Source: Spirosoma terrae (GTDB lineage Bacteria > Bacteroidota > Bacteroidia > Cytophagales > Spirosomataceae). Taken from it: 64,000 bases of DNA. Positions 43,209-50,754 of the stretch are shown one piece after another (positions within the stretch are counted from its first letter, which is position 1; each line of letters begins with the position of its first letter). Both the position numbers and the translations under genes were made by a program. The stretch covers positions 1 through 64,000 of the forward strand of contig NZ_JAAFZH010000018.1 of NCBI RefSeq assembly GCF_010435915.1, in the 5' to 3' direction. The notes beneath the pieces were generated by a model. That model did no database searches and was not told the DNA's origin. It was given only the letters and a program-made list of their open reading frames with translations.

Positions 43209-44273
43209 CTACCCAATCCGAGCGGAGCGTTTTGCCTTGATTTGGGAATATAGGAAGAGTAACAGAAAACAGACCGATAAACCAATGCTGAGCAATGGCC
43301 CCGCCCACTGCTCAGAAAATGACTGAATAGCTCCCGATTCGGGCGACTCCGGATCATAGATTACCGCTACCTGATCGCCGATTGAATAAGCGGCTGGACT
43401 GGAATAGGTGTTCCCGGCAAGTTCGTAGGTTTTTCCGTCAACGGAATACCGAACAATGGGCGCGCTTGTATTGCCTTTTATTTTACGGACCATATCTACT
43501 ACGTTGCCGCTGGTGGTAACGCCATGCACAAGAAGCCACCATGAACGACCTATTTGCTGCACACTGAAATAGATAACCGTAATCAGTAAACCGCCAATAA
43601 CGATACGCCACCCCCAGCCTCCCGATTTCGTTTCAGACGTAGCAGGCTTATCGACTTGCAAGCGAGCCATTCCTTCCTGAACACTCATCGAACCAGTAGA
43701 CACTAAAACAAGCGTCTGCCGTACTAGCTCCGGTTCTAAATAGGTTCTTTTTCGGCTTAATGCGCTTATCCCCAATAGACTGACCACTACGAGCGCCCCT
43801 CCTAGGCCGCCAAAGAATAAGAGCGGTAGCCAGTTGATCCAGAAGGATTTGATTGCGGCTTTTTGGGGTTGGCCTGGATCATACGTAACAACCACCTGCT
43901 CACCAACTGTATAAGCTGGTGGGCTCGACGCTACTTCACTCTCAAACGAATAGGATTTCCCATCGACCTGATACGTAACGACCGGCGCCCACAACCGACG
44001 GCCCGTGGTTTTACGTACCATCTGGGCTACGGTTCCGTTGGTTTCCCGGATATTGGCGTTCTCCGACGCCTGGCTCATTGTTACCTGCCAGGCGTGATAC
44101 ACTAAAAAGATACCAACACTAAAAAATACCAGTAATAAAAGCCAGGAAAAACCCGCTTTCAGTCTATGCAACGACGATTTTTCATTGACCTGAACATACG
44201 ATTCAGCTTCCGCTACGCTGAGCGAACCCTGAGCAAGCTGCTCTAGAATGGACTGAGTAGTCGAAGCGTTCAT
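43209..44273 (-). CDS. Membrane protein with two DUF3592 repeats
   Basis: This protein of about 354 residues is an internal duplication. Each half has a short helical lead-in (ILEQLAQGSLSVAEAESYVQV / LVLVSTGSMSVQEGMARLQV), a membrane span, a DUF3592-type beta domain and a second span. The two beta domains are GTVAQMVRKTTGRRLWAPVVTYQVDGKSYSFES...VVVTYDPGQPQKAAIKSF and GNVVDMVRKIKGNTSAPIVRYSVDGKTYELAG...VAVIYDPESPESGAIQSF. This gives four spans in total. I chose Met six of the open frame. Its function is unknown. It is the last gene of the regulator operon (small lipoprotein, response regulator, lipoprotein, this). Confidence 0.85.
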   Translation of the reverse strand: MNASTTQSILEQLAQGSLSVAEAESYVQVNEKSSLHRLKAGFSWLLLLVFFSVGIFLVYHAWQVTMSQASENANIRETNGTVAQMVRKTTGRRLWAPVVTYQVDGKSYSFESEVASSPPAYTVGEQVVVTYDPGQPQKAAIKSFWINWLPLLFFGGLGGALVVVSLLGISALSRKRTYLEPELVRQTLVLVSTGSMSVQEGMARLQVDKPATSETKSGGWGWRIVIGGLLITVIYFSVQQIGRSWWLLVHGVTTSGNVVDMVRKIKGNTSAPIVRYSVDGKTYELAGNTYSSPAAYSIGDQVAVIYDPESPESGAIQSFSEQWAGPLLSIGLSVCFLLLFLYSQIKAKRSARIG

Positions 44274-44306
44274 AGCAGAAAGAGCCACTGAAATAGACAG
44301 GCTAGC

Positions 44307-45047
44307 TTATCGGTCAAACCCAACCCCAATAGTAACAACAATAGGATTTAGTACTTGCAAATTCGGAATCGATGATACGAATTGGCTATCGCCCATAACC
44401 GAGTTATACGCTTTTTCCTGTTTGGCAGTCATTATGGCTGGCGGACCGAAGGTTATTGTAATGGGCGTTTTCTTAGCGAGCTTACTCATCTGACCACCCT
44501 GCCAGTCGGAAAGTACTCCGCCATAATCCCACGCAAAACCCCAGATTTTGAATGGCTTTCCGTTACGTTGTTCCAGCTCTTTCAAGGTCGTACCGATACG
44601 TAGTCCATCAGTTGTGTGCCACTGCGAAGCCGCTAAGCCGGGAATTGGATTACCCTCATCATCAACCAGCGTTGGCCGAATAAGTACCGTTTCGGGTTTA
44701 CTACGTCGCTCATCGCTATAGATAATCTGCACTTCGTCTGGAGTGCCTTTGTAGAGCGTAGTGCCGGAAAACGTAGACCCTTCCGGTCCATACAACGTAT
44801 CGCCTGCCGTTACGACCGATTTGCCCAACTGCTCAAGCAAATCCGCTTCGGATGTTGTGGCAGTAACCGGGCCAACACGTTCGCCGGGAACTACCAGAAA
44901 ATCATTATCAGCCGTCCCCGCTACACGCGTAGAGGAAACCGTTATGGTTGAATCAGCCGGCAGCGAGTCTGTTTTCGATGATTTTGGCTGACAGGCCGAT
45001 AAGGCTGTGATCAATAAGCAGAAAGCAGGGAACGCATTGATAGTCAT
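44307..45047 (-). CDS. Lipoprotein of unknown function in the regulator operon
   Basis: This 246-residue protein has a signal peptide and lipobox LSAC (Cys about residue 19), then a Ser/Thr-rich linker. The mature domain has GERVGPVTATTSEADLLEQLGKSVVTAGDTLYGPEGS and TDGLRIGTTLKELEQRNGKPFKIWGFAWDYGG. It ends ...VLNPIVVTIGVGFDR. The GP.T..T.EADL and GLRIGTTLKELE.RNGKPF units recall secreted lipoproteins with a small repeated alpha/beta module. I do not know a function. It begins 41 bases after the response regulator gene and is followed by the DUF3592 gene, so all should be co-transcribed. Confidence 0.8.
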   Translation of the reverse strand: MTINAFPAFCLLITALSACQPKSSKTDSLPADSTITVSSTRVAGTADNDFLVVPGERVGPVTATTSEADLLEQLGKSVVTAGDTLYGPEGSTFSGTTLYKGTPDEVQIIYSDERRSKPETVLIRPTLVDDEGNPIPGLAASQWHTTDGLRIGTTLKELEQRNGKPFKIWGFAWDYGGVLSDWQGGQMSKLAKKTPITITFGPPAIMTAKQEKAYNSVMGDSQFVSSIPNLQVLNPIVVTIGVGFDR

Positions 45048-45088
45048 AATCCGTCTTTTGCTGGTGTCGTAAAAACGTAGACCAGGCT

Positions 45089-45715
45089 TTATTTAAATAA
45101 TCCCGTTTTCAACGCCTTAGCGACTGCTTCGGACTTGGAATTGACGTGGAGTTTTTCGTAGATATTGACAATATGCGTACGAACGGTTCCCATGCTAATG
45201 TTACAATGGTGCGCGATGAGTTTGTAGCTATCTCCTTCTACCAGACGTTGCAGTACGTCTTTTTCCTTGTCGGTCAACAAAAACTCATTTGCCTTTGGTT
45301 GCCGAAAGGCTTCCAACACTTTGAGCGCAATAGACGGAGACATAGCCGCTCCGCCCGACATGACTTCCCGGATGGCTTCGATAATCTTATCGGCGGGTGT
45401 TTTTTTCAGCAGATAGCCGACCGCCCCCGCCGAAATAGCCGCAAAAATCCGTTCTACGTCTTCAAACACCGTAAGCATCAGAATTTTAGGGCGTGTGGTA
45501 CGTTCCCTGATCAGTTTAACCGCTTCGATACCCGTACGACCAGGCATGTCAATGTCCATCAGAATGACATCGGGCTGACTGTCAACGACATTCTCTACCG
45601 CCTGAAGCGCATTCGGGTATTGTCCCGTCACGATCAAATCGTCGGTAGCCTCGATAATCAGGGCCAGTGTTTCTCGTAACGACGTATTATCGTCAAAAAT
45701 AGAGACTCGAATCAT
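45089..45715 (-). CDS. NarL/FixJ-family response regulator
   Basis: This 208-residue protein has a receiver domain with acidic pocket DD (residues 8-9), phospho-acceptor D54 in VILMDIDMPG, and the conserved Thr (TV) and Lys (LLKKT). A LuxR-type helix-turn-helix follows: FLLTDKEKDVLQRLVEGDSYKLIAHHCNISMGTVRTHIVNIYEKLHVNSKSEAV. It is encoded next to two HisKA_3 kinases of the type that phosphorylate such regulators. Its start overlaps the stop of a tiny lipoprotein frame by 4 bases. The 18-base motif found before this operon and before the TANFOR operon is its most likely binding site, which would make it autoregulatory. Confidence 0.93.
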   Translation of the reverse strand: MIRVSIFDDNTSLRETLALIIEATDDLIVTGQYPNALQAVENVVDSQPDVILMDIDMPGRTGIEAVKLIRERTTRPKILMLTVFEDVERIFAAISAGAVGYLLKKTPADKIIEAIREVMSGGAAMSPSIALKVLEAFRQPKANEFLLTDKEKDVLQRLVEGDSYKLIAHHCNISMGTVRTHIVNIYEKLHVNSKSEAVAKALKTGLFK

Positions 45716-45913
45716 AGATTCTCTACGGGTACTTTAAAGGTTCCATTTGTTATTACCACCTCCCGTTTTTGTTGAGTAGTATAGGTTTTCATCGAAAAGG
45801 TACCTTCGATTGTAGACCCATCGAATTTTGTTACGTCTGCCTTGTCTTTCTTACCACATCCAGACAGCAGCGCCATCAGACTGATTAGTAACCCTATGAT
45901 GATCTCTTTTCAT
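45712..45913 (-). pseudogene. Tiny lipoprotein with an apparent +1 frameshift at its start
   Basis: From about 45903 down to the stop at 45712 one frame encodes a lipoprotein: a hydrophobic stretch IIIGLLISLMALLSGC, then KKDKADVTKFDG and ITNGTFKVPVENL. Its stop overlaps the response-regulator ATG (ATGA). However, the only suitable ATG (45913-45911) is followed by four A, putting it out of frame by one base. Removing one A gives MKEIIIGLL and a normal 66-residue lipoprotein. The alternatives are a real frameshift mutation, a sequence error, or initiation at the later ATG (in SLMALL), which would give no proper signal peptide. Confidence 0.6.
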
Positions 45914-45942
45914 GAAATCGTCCGTTTGCCAGCAATACCTGA

Positions 45943-45950
45943 CAAAAGTA
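45943..45950 (-). promoter_or_regulatory. Candidate -7 element of the response-regulator operon
   Basis: On the minus strand TACTTTTG, a full TAnnTTTG match, lies 29 bases before the small lipoprotein ATG. A TTG occurs 16 bases upstream, shorter than usual, so the promoter may depend on an activator. Confidence 0.55.
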
Positions 45951-45971
45951 ACCTACTCATGAATACCAATA

Positions 45972-45989
45972 AATCGGATAAATGTATGA
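45972..45989. promoter_or_regulatory. Shared 18-base motif, copy 2 (response-regulator operon)
   Basis: This is identical to 43090-43107 and also exactly 21 bases upstream of a -7 box. It lies in the gap after the sensor kinase stop codon at 45993. It is a putative activator binding site. Confidence 0.6.
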
Positions 45990-45992
45990 CCC

Positions 45993-47924
45993 TTATGGAT
46001 TGACAACCAGTTGTAAACGAGTACCCTGACCCGGTGCCGACTGAACATCCAGCGAACCACCCATTGCTTCGGCCCGTTGCTTCATACTGGTCTGACCGGT
46101 ACGTTCGCGGGGCTGCGTCAGGTCGAAACCCTGGCCATTATCTTCAATCACGACCTGAAGTTTGCTGTCTTTTCGTTCAAACCGAACGGTAGCTTCTGTC
46201 GCTCCTGAATACTTAACCAAATTATTGATAGCCTCTTTACCAATTAAATACAAACTCCGCCGAACCTCCATCGACATGGGGGCAGTCTCCAGGGTTGGAT
46301 CAATCACGAACGAAAAACGAATAGCCTTCGATTCCATCAGCGGCTGGGCATATTCCTGCAAACGCAGAGCAATTCGTTGCAGCGAGTCGTTGCCGGGATT
46401 GATTGTCCAGATGATTTCATCGATCGATTCGAGAATCTGGCGCGCATCGGTATAGATTTTCTGCACCATTTTCTGAGCCGTTTCGGGGCGATTCTGGCTG
46501 AGCAGGGCATCAGTATGCCCACTCAGCATTGAGATGCTACTTAACGTACTGCCGACTTCATCGTGAAGATCATGCGCAATTTGCCTGCGTAAACGCTGGG
46601 CTTCTTCGAGCCGTCGAAGCCGGGACCGATTCAGCAGCCAGGCACTCACACTAGCCCCCAGCAGCAGAAGCAGCACACTGCCCGCAATCAGGACATTGGT
46701 CTGAAAACGGGTGCGCTCGTTCTCCTGCCGGTTGAGTTTGGCCTGCTGCTGCAGGAGCTTAATTTGAGCTTCTTTCTTCTCTGTTTCGTATTTGGCCATC
46801 ATTCGCTGCACTTCGGCCGATGTACGAACGGTAATCGTGGAATCCATGTGCTGGTTTCGTTCGAGCTGAAAGACGTAAGCCTGCTGGAAATCTTTCATAC
46901 CCCCGTACAGATCGGCCAGTCCCTGCGTGTAGATGGCTATTTTCTTACTGTCATCCAGCTCGTTGGCCAGCGCCAGCGCCTTCTTCATGTTCAACTCCGC
47001 CAGCTTATAGTCGTTGAGTTCCTCGTAGACTTGCCCCAGATTGAAATAATCCGTAGCCATTGCTCCTTTGTTCTCCTGCTCGATGGAAATAGCCAATGCC
47101 TGCTCGATAGCGCGTTTAGCTTCGTCCAGCCGTTTCAGCTCTCGTAAGACCAGACCCGTATTGACTAAGATATCCGACTGTAGCAACCTCGATTCAGACT
47201 CTCTGGCGTGTTTAAGGGCCGTACGGTAGTAAGCCAGCGCTTTGTCGTACTGGTTCAGGTCATCGTAGCATCGACCAATATTCTGTTCAGTAATAGCTAT
47301 ACCGTACGGCGCTTTCAACTGCTGGTTCAATGCCAATGCCTGTTGGAAATAGCCGATGGCTTCGCGAGGCCGTCGGGCCTCTTTCAACGCCAGCCCAACC
47401 CCATTGTACGTATTTTCGTTGCGCGGCTGAATGTTGTACTGTTCCTGCATACGAAGCGAACGTAAGGAAATGTCGATGGCTTTTTCGTGCTGATTCAGGT
47501 TACGATAAGCCGTTCCGAGGTTCGTCATCGCGTTGGCCAAAACACGCGGAGAAAGCTTCTTCGCTTCCGCAATGGCTAGTGCCTTCAGCAGATAATCCAG
47601 GGTTTGCTGCGGCCTGCCTGATAGGTAGTAGTTGGTCCCCAGAAAGGTGTTGGCCTGATAGATACCACGATCAAAACTAAGTTTGATGGCCAGTTTTTCG
47701 GCCACGCGTAATAAGGAATCAGCCCGGTCGTAATTGGCCCTGGCCCGTGTAGTCAGATTCCCCATTTTCAACAGAGCATTCACGTAATTGGTATCGGTTG
47801 GAGAGTGACTCTGAACATAATTTTCCAGCGAATCGAGCGAGCCGGGTATTTGCGCGATTAGCCTATCGCTACTGATCAGAAGCAGACAGAACGTAGTGAG
47901 CAGGCAATAGTAAATTGGTTTCAT
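45993..47924 (-). CDS. TPR sensor histidine kinase, copy 1
   Basis: This 643-residue protein has a signal peptide (ending LIAQ), TPR repeats at about residues 50-350 (for example AMTNLGTAYRNLNQHEKAIDISLRSLRM, ATDYFNLGQVYEELNDYKLAELNMKKALAL), and a coiled coil. The membrane span at 410-431 is followed by the HisKA_3 helix RLRRQIAHDLHDEVGSTLSSIS, with phospho-His H454 in DLHD. The HATPase domain has EAINNLVKYSGA, DNGQGFDL and MKQRAEAMGGSLDVQSAPGQGT. The sensor part faces the periplasm and probably reads protein-protein contacts. It is about the same length as the next gene and very similar to it, a recent tandem duplication. The likely partner is the response regulator at 45089. Confidence 0.92.
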   Translation of the reverse strand: MKPIYYCLLTTFCLLLISSDRLIAQIPGSLDSLENYVQSHSPTDTNYVNALLKMGNLTTRARANYDRADSLLRVAEKLAIKLSFDRGIYQANTFLGTNYYLSGRPQQTLDYLLKALAIAEAKKLSPRVLANAMTNLGTAYRNLNQHEKAIDISLRSLRMQEQYNIQPRNENTYNGVGLALKEARRPREAIGYFQQALALNQQLKAPYGIAITEQNIGRCYDDLNQYDKALAYYRTALKHARESESRLLQSDILVNTGLVLRELKRLDEAKRAIEQALAISIEQENKGAMATDYFNLGQVYEELNDYKLAELNMKKALALANELDDSKKIAIYTQGLADLYGGMKDFQQAYVFQLERNQHMDSTITVRTSAEVQRMMAKYETEKKEAQIKLLQQQAKLNRQENERTRFQTNVLIAGSVLLLLLGASVSAWLLNRSRLRRLEEAQRLRRQIAHDLHDEVGSTLSSISMLSGHTDALLSQNRPETAQKMVQKIYTDARQILESIDEIIWTINPGNDSLQRIALRLQEYAQPLMESKAIRFSFVIDPTLETAPMSMEVRRSLYLIGKEAINNLVKYSGATEATVRFERKDSKLQVVIEDNGQGFDLTQPRERTGQTSMKQRAEAMGGSLDVQSAPGQGTRLQLVVNP

Positions 47925-47951
47925 CGATGTCAGAGTAGACTTAGGTCGTTT

Positions 47952-49904
47952 TTATCCGGCAATAGAGGTTGTCAGCACTAAGCGGGTACCTTGCGTAGGA
48001 GCAGATTGCACATCCAATGATCCTCCTATGGCTTCAGCTCGCTGTTTCATACTGATCTGGCCAGTACGTTCACGAGGCAATGCTACGTCAAACCCCCGGC
48101 CATTGTCCTCAATCAATACCTCGAGCTGATTATCTTTCCTGGCAAACCAGACCTTGGCCTGCGTTGCCTCCGAGTATTTGATTAAGTTATTGATAGCCTC
48201 TTTACCAATTAAATATAAACTCCGGCGAACCTCCATCGACATAGGCATATCGACTAGCGCTGGATCAATCTGAAACGAGAAGCTAATGTTTTTGGACTCC
48301 ATCAGGGGCTGAGCATATTCCTGAAGTCGCATGGCAATTCGTTGTAAGGAGTCATTACCGGGGTTGATCGTCCAGATAATTTCATCCATAGATTCCAGAA
48401 TCTGGCGGGCATCGGTGTTAATTTTCTGAATAGCCCGCTCCACAGCCTCCGGTCGTTTTTGCGCAATGAGGTGGTTGACCATACCACTGAGCAACGAAAT
48501 ACTACTAAGCGTACTGCCGACTTCATCGTGAAGATCATGAGCAATTTGCCTGCGTAAGCGTTGGGCCTCTTCCAGACGCTGGAGCCGGGCCCGATTGAGT
48601 AGCCACGCGCTTACGGCTGCAATCAGCAAGAGCAGCATAGTGCCACCAATCAGTAACGCATTCCGTTGAACCTGCTCACGGTTCAGCTCTTCATTACGTA
48701 GCTGAGCCTGCTGACGAAGTAGTTTTATCTGTGCTTCTTTTTTTTCGGTTTCGTACTGAGCAATCAGCCGCTGCACTTCGGCATTGGTCTGAATGGAAAT
48801 CAGCGAATCCTTCCGGTTGTTCTTTTCGAGTTGCAGAGCATAAGCCTGCTGAAAATTTTCCATACCACCGTACAAATCGGCCAGGCCCTGGGTATAGTCT
48901 GCAATTTGTTCTTTGTCGCCCCGCTCTTTTGCCAGTTCGAGTGCTTTCTTCAGGTTCGCTTCGGCAGGCTTATACTCTTTTAGTTCTTCATAAATCTGGC
49001 CCAGATTAAAATAGGCCGTAGCCATGGTGGCTTTATTGGCCTGTTTTTGGCCAATGGACAGCGAACGCTGCACAAAGGGGATACCCTCTCCGGGGCGGTT
49101 TGACAGCTTCAAGGCCAAACCAATATTGACCAGAATATCCGCCTGCAATAGGTCAAAATTAACTTCCTGCGCATGATTCAGGGCCGCTTTATAAAGACCT
49201 AACGACTTATCATATCGTTTCAACCCATCGTAGCAGATACCCATATTGTTTTCAATGATGGCGGCCCCTCTTCTGTTTTTTTCGGCATGCATCAAGACCA
49301 ACGCCTGCCGATAGTAAGCCAGTGCTTCAGTGAATTTATGGAGCTCCCGGAGTGCATTACCAAGGCCACCGTAGGTGGTTGCGATGCGAGGTTGTATGTT
49401 ATATTGTTCCTGAAGACGTAGTGAACGTAGCTGCATAGCTGCCACTTTCTCATATTGACCAAGTTTACTCAACGCGGCCGCTACGTTCGATATGGCCCCG
49501 CAGATAAATCGGGGTGTCAGCTTATACTCTTCTGCCGTTGTGAGGGCTTTCTGAAAGTACATCACGGCCAACGGCTGTCGGTCGGTCAGATAATAGATAG
49601 AACCCCGGTTGGTATAGGCTTTAGCCAGCCCCATACCGTACTGAAGTTTGGTGGCCAATTGCTCCGATACCTGTAATATAGAGTCAGCTTTATCATAGTC
49701 AGGATTAGCCCCCGAATGAAGTTCGCGACCCAGTACATTGAGGGCACGCACATAGTTTGTATCCTGACTCAGATGCGTTTTCAGATAAACCCGTACCGAG
49801 TCGAGCGAATTAGGAACCTGGGCTGCTACCTTATATCCACCCATCAGAGACAGGCCCATGACTACCAATAAATAGCACAAACGTAGCAGTCTCTCCATAC
49901 ACAT
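47952..49904 (-). CDS. TPR sensor histidine kinase, copy 2
   Basis: This 650-residue protein is a paralogue of the next kinase downstream, with the same layout: signal peptide (ending KVAAQ), six or more TPR units, a coiled coil, a membrane span (NALLIGGTMLLLLIAAVSAWLL) and HisKA_3 helix QIAHDLHDEVGSTLSSISLLSG. The HATPase domain has EAINNLIKYSEA and DNGRGFDV. The kinase halves are nearly identical (QRLRRQIAHDLHDEVGSTLSSIS in both), while the TPR sensor halves differ more, suggesting two inputs to one output. It ends 27 bases before copy 1, so both are in one transcript. It is divergent from tetR. Confidence 0.92.
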   Translation of the reverse strand: MCMERLLRLCYLLVVMGLSLMGGYKVAAQVPNSLDSVRVYLKTHLSQDTNYVRALNVLGRELHSGANPDYDKADSILQVSEQLATKLQYGMGLAKAYTNRGSIYYLTDRQPLAVMYFQKALTTAEEYKLTPRFICGAISNVAAALSKLGQYEKVAAMQLRSLRLQEQYNIQPRIATTYGGLGNALRELHKFTEALAYYRQALVLMHAEKNRRGAAIIENNMGICYDGLKRYDKSLGLYKAALNHAQEVNFDLLQADILVNIGLALKLSNRPGEGIPFVQRSLSIGQKQANKATMATAYFNLGQIYEELKEYKPAEANLKKALELAKERGDKEQIADYTQGLADLYGGMENFQQAYALQLEKNNRKDSLISIQTNAEVQRLIAQYETEKKEAQIKLLRQQAQLRNEELNREQVQRNALLIGGTMLLLLIAAVSAWLLNRARLQRLEEAQRLRRQIAHDLHDEVGSTLSSISLLSGMVNHLIAQKRPEAVERAIQKINTDARQILESMDEIIWTINPGNDSLQRIAMRLQEYAQPLMESKNISFSFQIDPALVDMPMSMEVRRSLYLIGKEAINNLIKYSEATQAKVWFARKDNQLEVLIEDNGRGFDVALPRERTGQISMKQRAEAIGGSLDVQSAPTQGTRLVLTTSIAG

Positions 49905-50029
49905 ATGAATTGCCGTTCAGCTATTTACCATTTTTTTTAAATAAAATAATGCATCGCTGATTCTACGGTAACTATTTACTCTAGTTTATTGGTCGTTTAA
50001 TCAATTTTTAATCAAAAAATAAGACTAGC

Positions 50030-50062
50030 TTGCAAAATACTGAACAGTGTTCATTAAGTTTG
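50030..50062 (+). promoter_or_regulatory. tetR promoter
   Basis: TTG (50030-50032), 22 bases, then TAAGTTTG (50055-50062), a full -7 match. The operator at 50041-50053 lies entirely between the two elements. A transcript starting near 50069 supports the start codon at 50083. Confidence 0.65.
50041..50053. promoter_or_regulatory. TetR operator, site 1
   Basis: TGAACAGTGTTCA is a perfect 6-bp inverted repeat (TGAACA / TGTTCA) with a 1-base centre. It is followed by TTAA, as is site 2. Confidence 0.65.
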
Positions 50063-50082
50063 CAATGTTAATAAATCAGATC

Positions 50083-50694
50083 ATGGGCATTACAGAACGG
50101 AAGGAACGGGAACGAGAGGAGATGAGAAAGCTAATTCTTGATGCTGCTCAAACCCTATTTCTGGCTAATGGCTATGAGAAAGTTAGCATCCGCAATATAG
50201 CAGACACCATTGAGTACAGCCCAGCCACTATTTACCTCTACTACAAAGACAAAAACGAGCTGCTGTATGCCCTGCACCAGCGCGGTTTTGTCAAAATGGT
50301 TTCTGAGTTTCAGTCTTTAAGATCATTGAGTGATCCATTTGAACGATTAGTTGAAATGGGGCGGGCCTACATCCGGTTCGCGGTCGAAAACCCCGAACTG
50401 TTCGACCTGATGTTTATCATGACGGCTCCAATGGACAAACTCGATAAGGAAGATTGGGTTGAAGGCGATCAGGCATTTGGCCTGTTGATGACTATTGTGC
50501 AGGAGTGTATGGACGCTGGCATTTTTAAAAAGCACGACGTTCAGGCAACCTCTATGATGATCTGGAGTGGAATTCATGGCTACACCGCTCTGTTTCTGCG
50601 CAAACGATTGGGCATGTTCCCGGAATGCGACCGCCAACCCATTATGGATGAAGCATTTGACCTATTTTGCAAAACGTTACGGCATGGCTTGTAA
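50083..50694 (+). CDS. TetR/AcrR-family repressor
   Basis: This regulator of about 203 residues has the TetR N-terminal helix-turn-helix: ILDAAQTLFLANGYEKVSIRNIADTIEYSPATIYLYYKDKNELLYAL. A helical ligand-binding domain follows. I chose the ATG at 50083 (MGITERKEREREEMRK) because the promoter -7 box ends at 50062, so the earlier in-frame Met codons would be untranscribed or at the very 5' end. Matching inverted repeats lie in its own promoter and just before the efflux operon that starts 60 bases downstream. It therefore very likely represses both itself and the efflux genes until an inducer binds. Confidence 0.93.
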   Translation: MGITERKEREREEMRKLILDAAQTLFLANGYEKVSIRNIADTIEYSPATIYLYYKDKNELLYALHQRGFVKMVSEFQSLRSLSDPFERLVEMGRAYIRFAVENPELFDLMFIMTAPMDKLDKEDWVEGDQAFGLLMTIVQECMDAGIFKKHDVQATSMMIWSGIHGYTALFLRKRLGMFPECDRQPIMDEAFDLFCKTLRHGL

Positions 50695-50724
50695 ATGAGC
50701 TATGCTATTTTTTTATCCGTCCAC

Positions 50725-50737
50725 TAAACACTGTTCA
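50725..50737. promoter_or_regulatory. TetR operator, site 2 (efflux operon)
   Basis: TAAACACTGTTCA shares the TGTTCA half-site, one-base centre and following TTAA with site 1; the left half differs by one base. It lies 18 bases before the tolC start codon. Confidence 0.6.
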
Positions 50738-50754
50738 TTAACTAATGCATGATC

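Noticed and set aside
45146..45679. 177-codon plus-strand ORF opposite the response regulator
   Set aside because: Antisense shadow of a receiver/LuxR gene whose catalytic and HTH residues are all intact on the minus strand.
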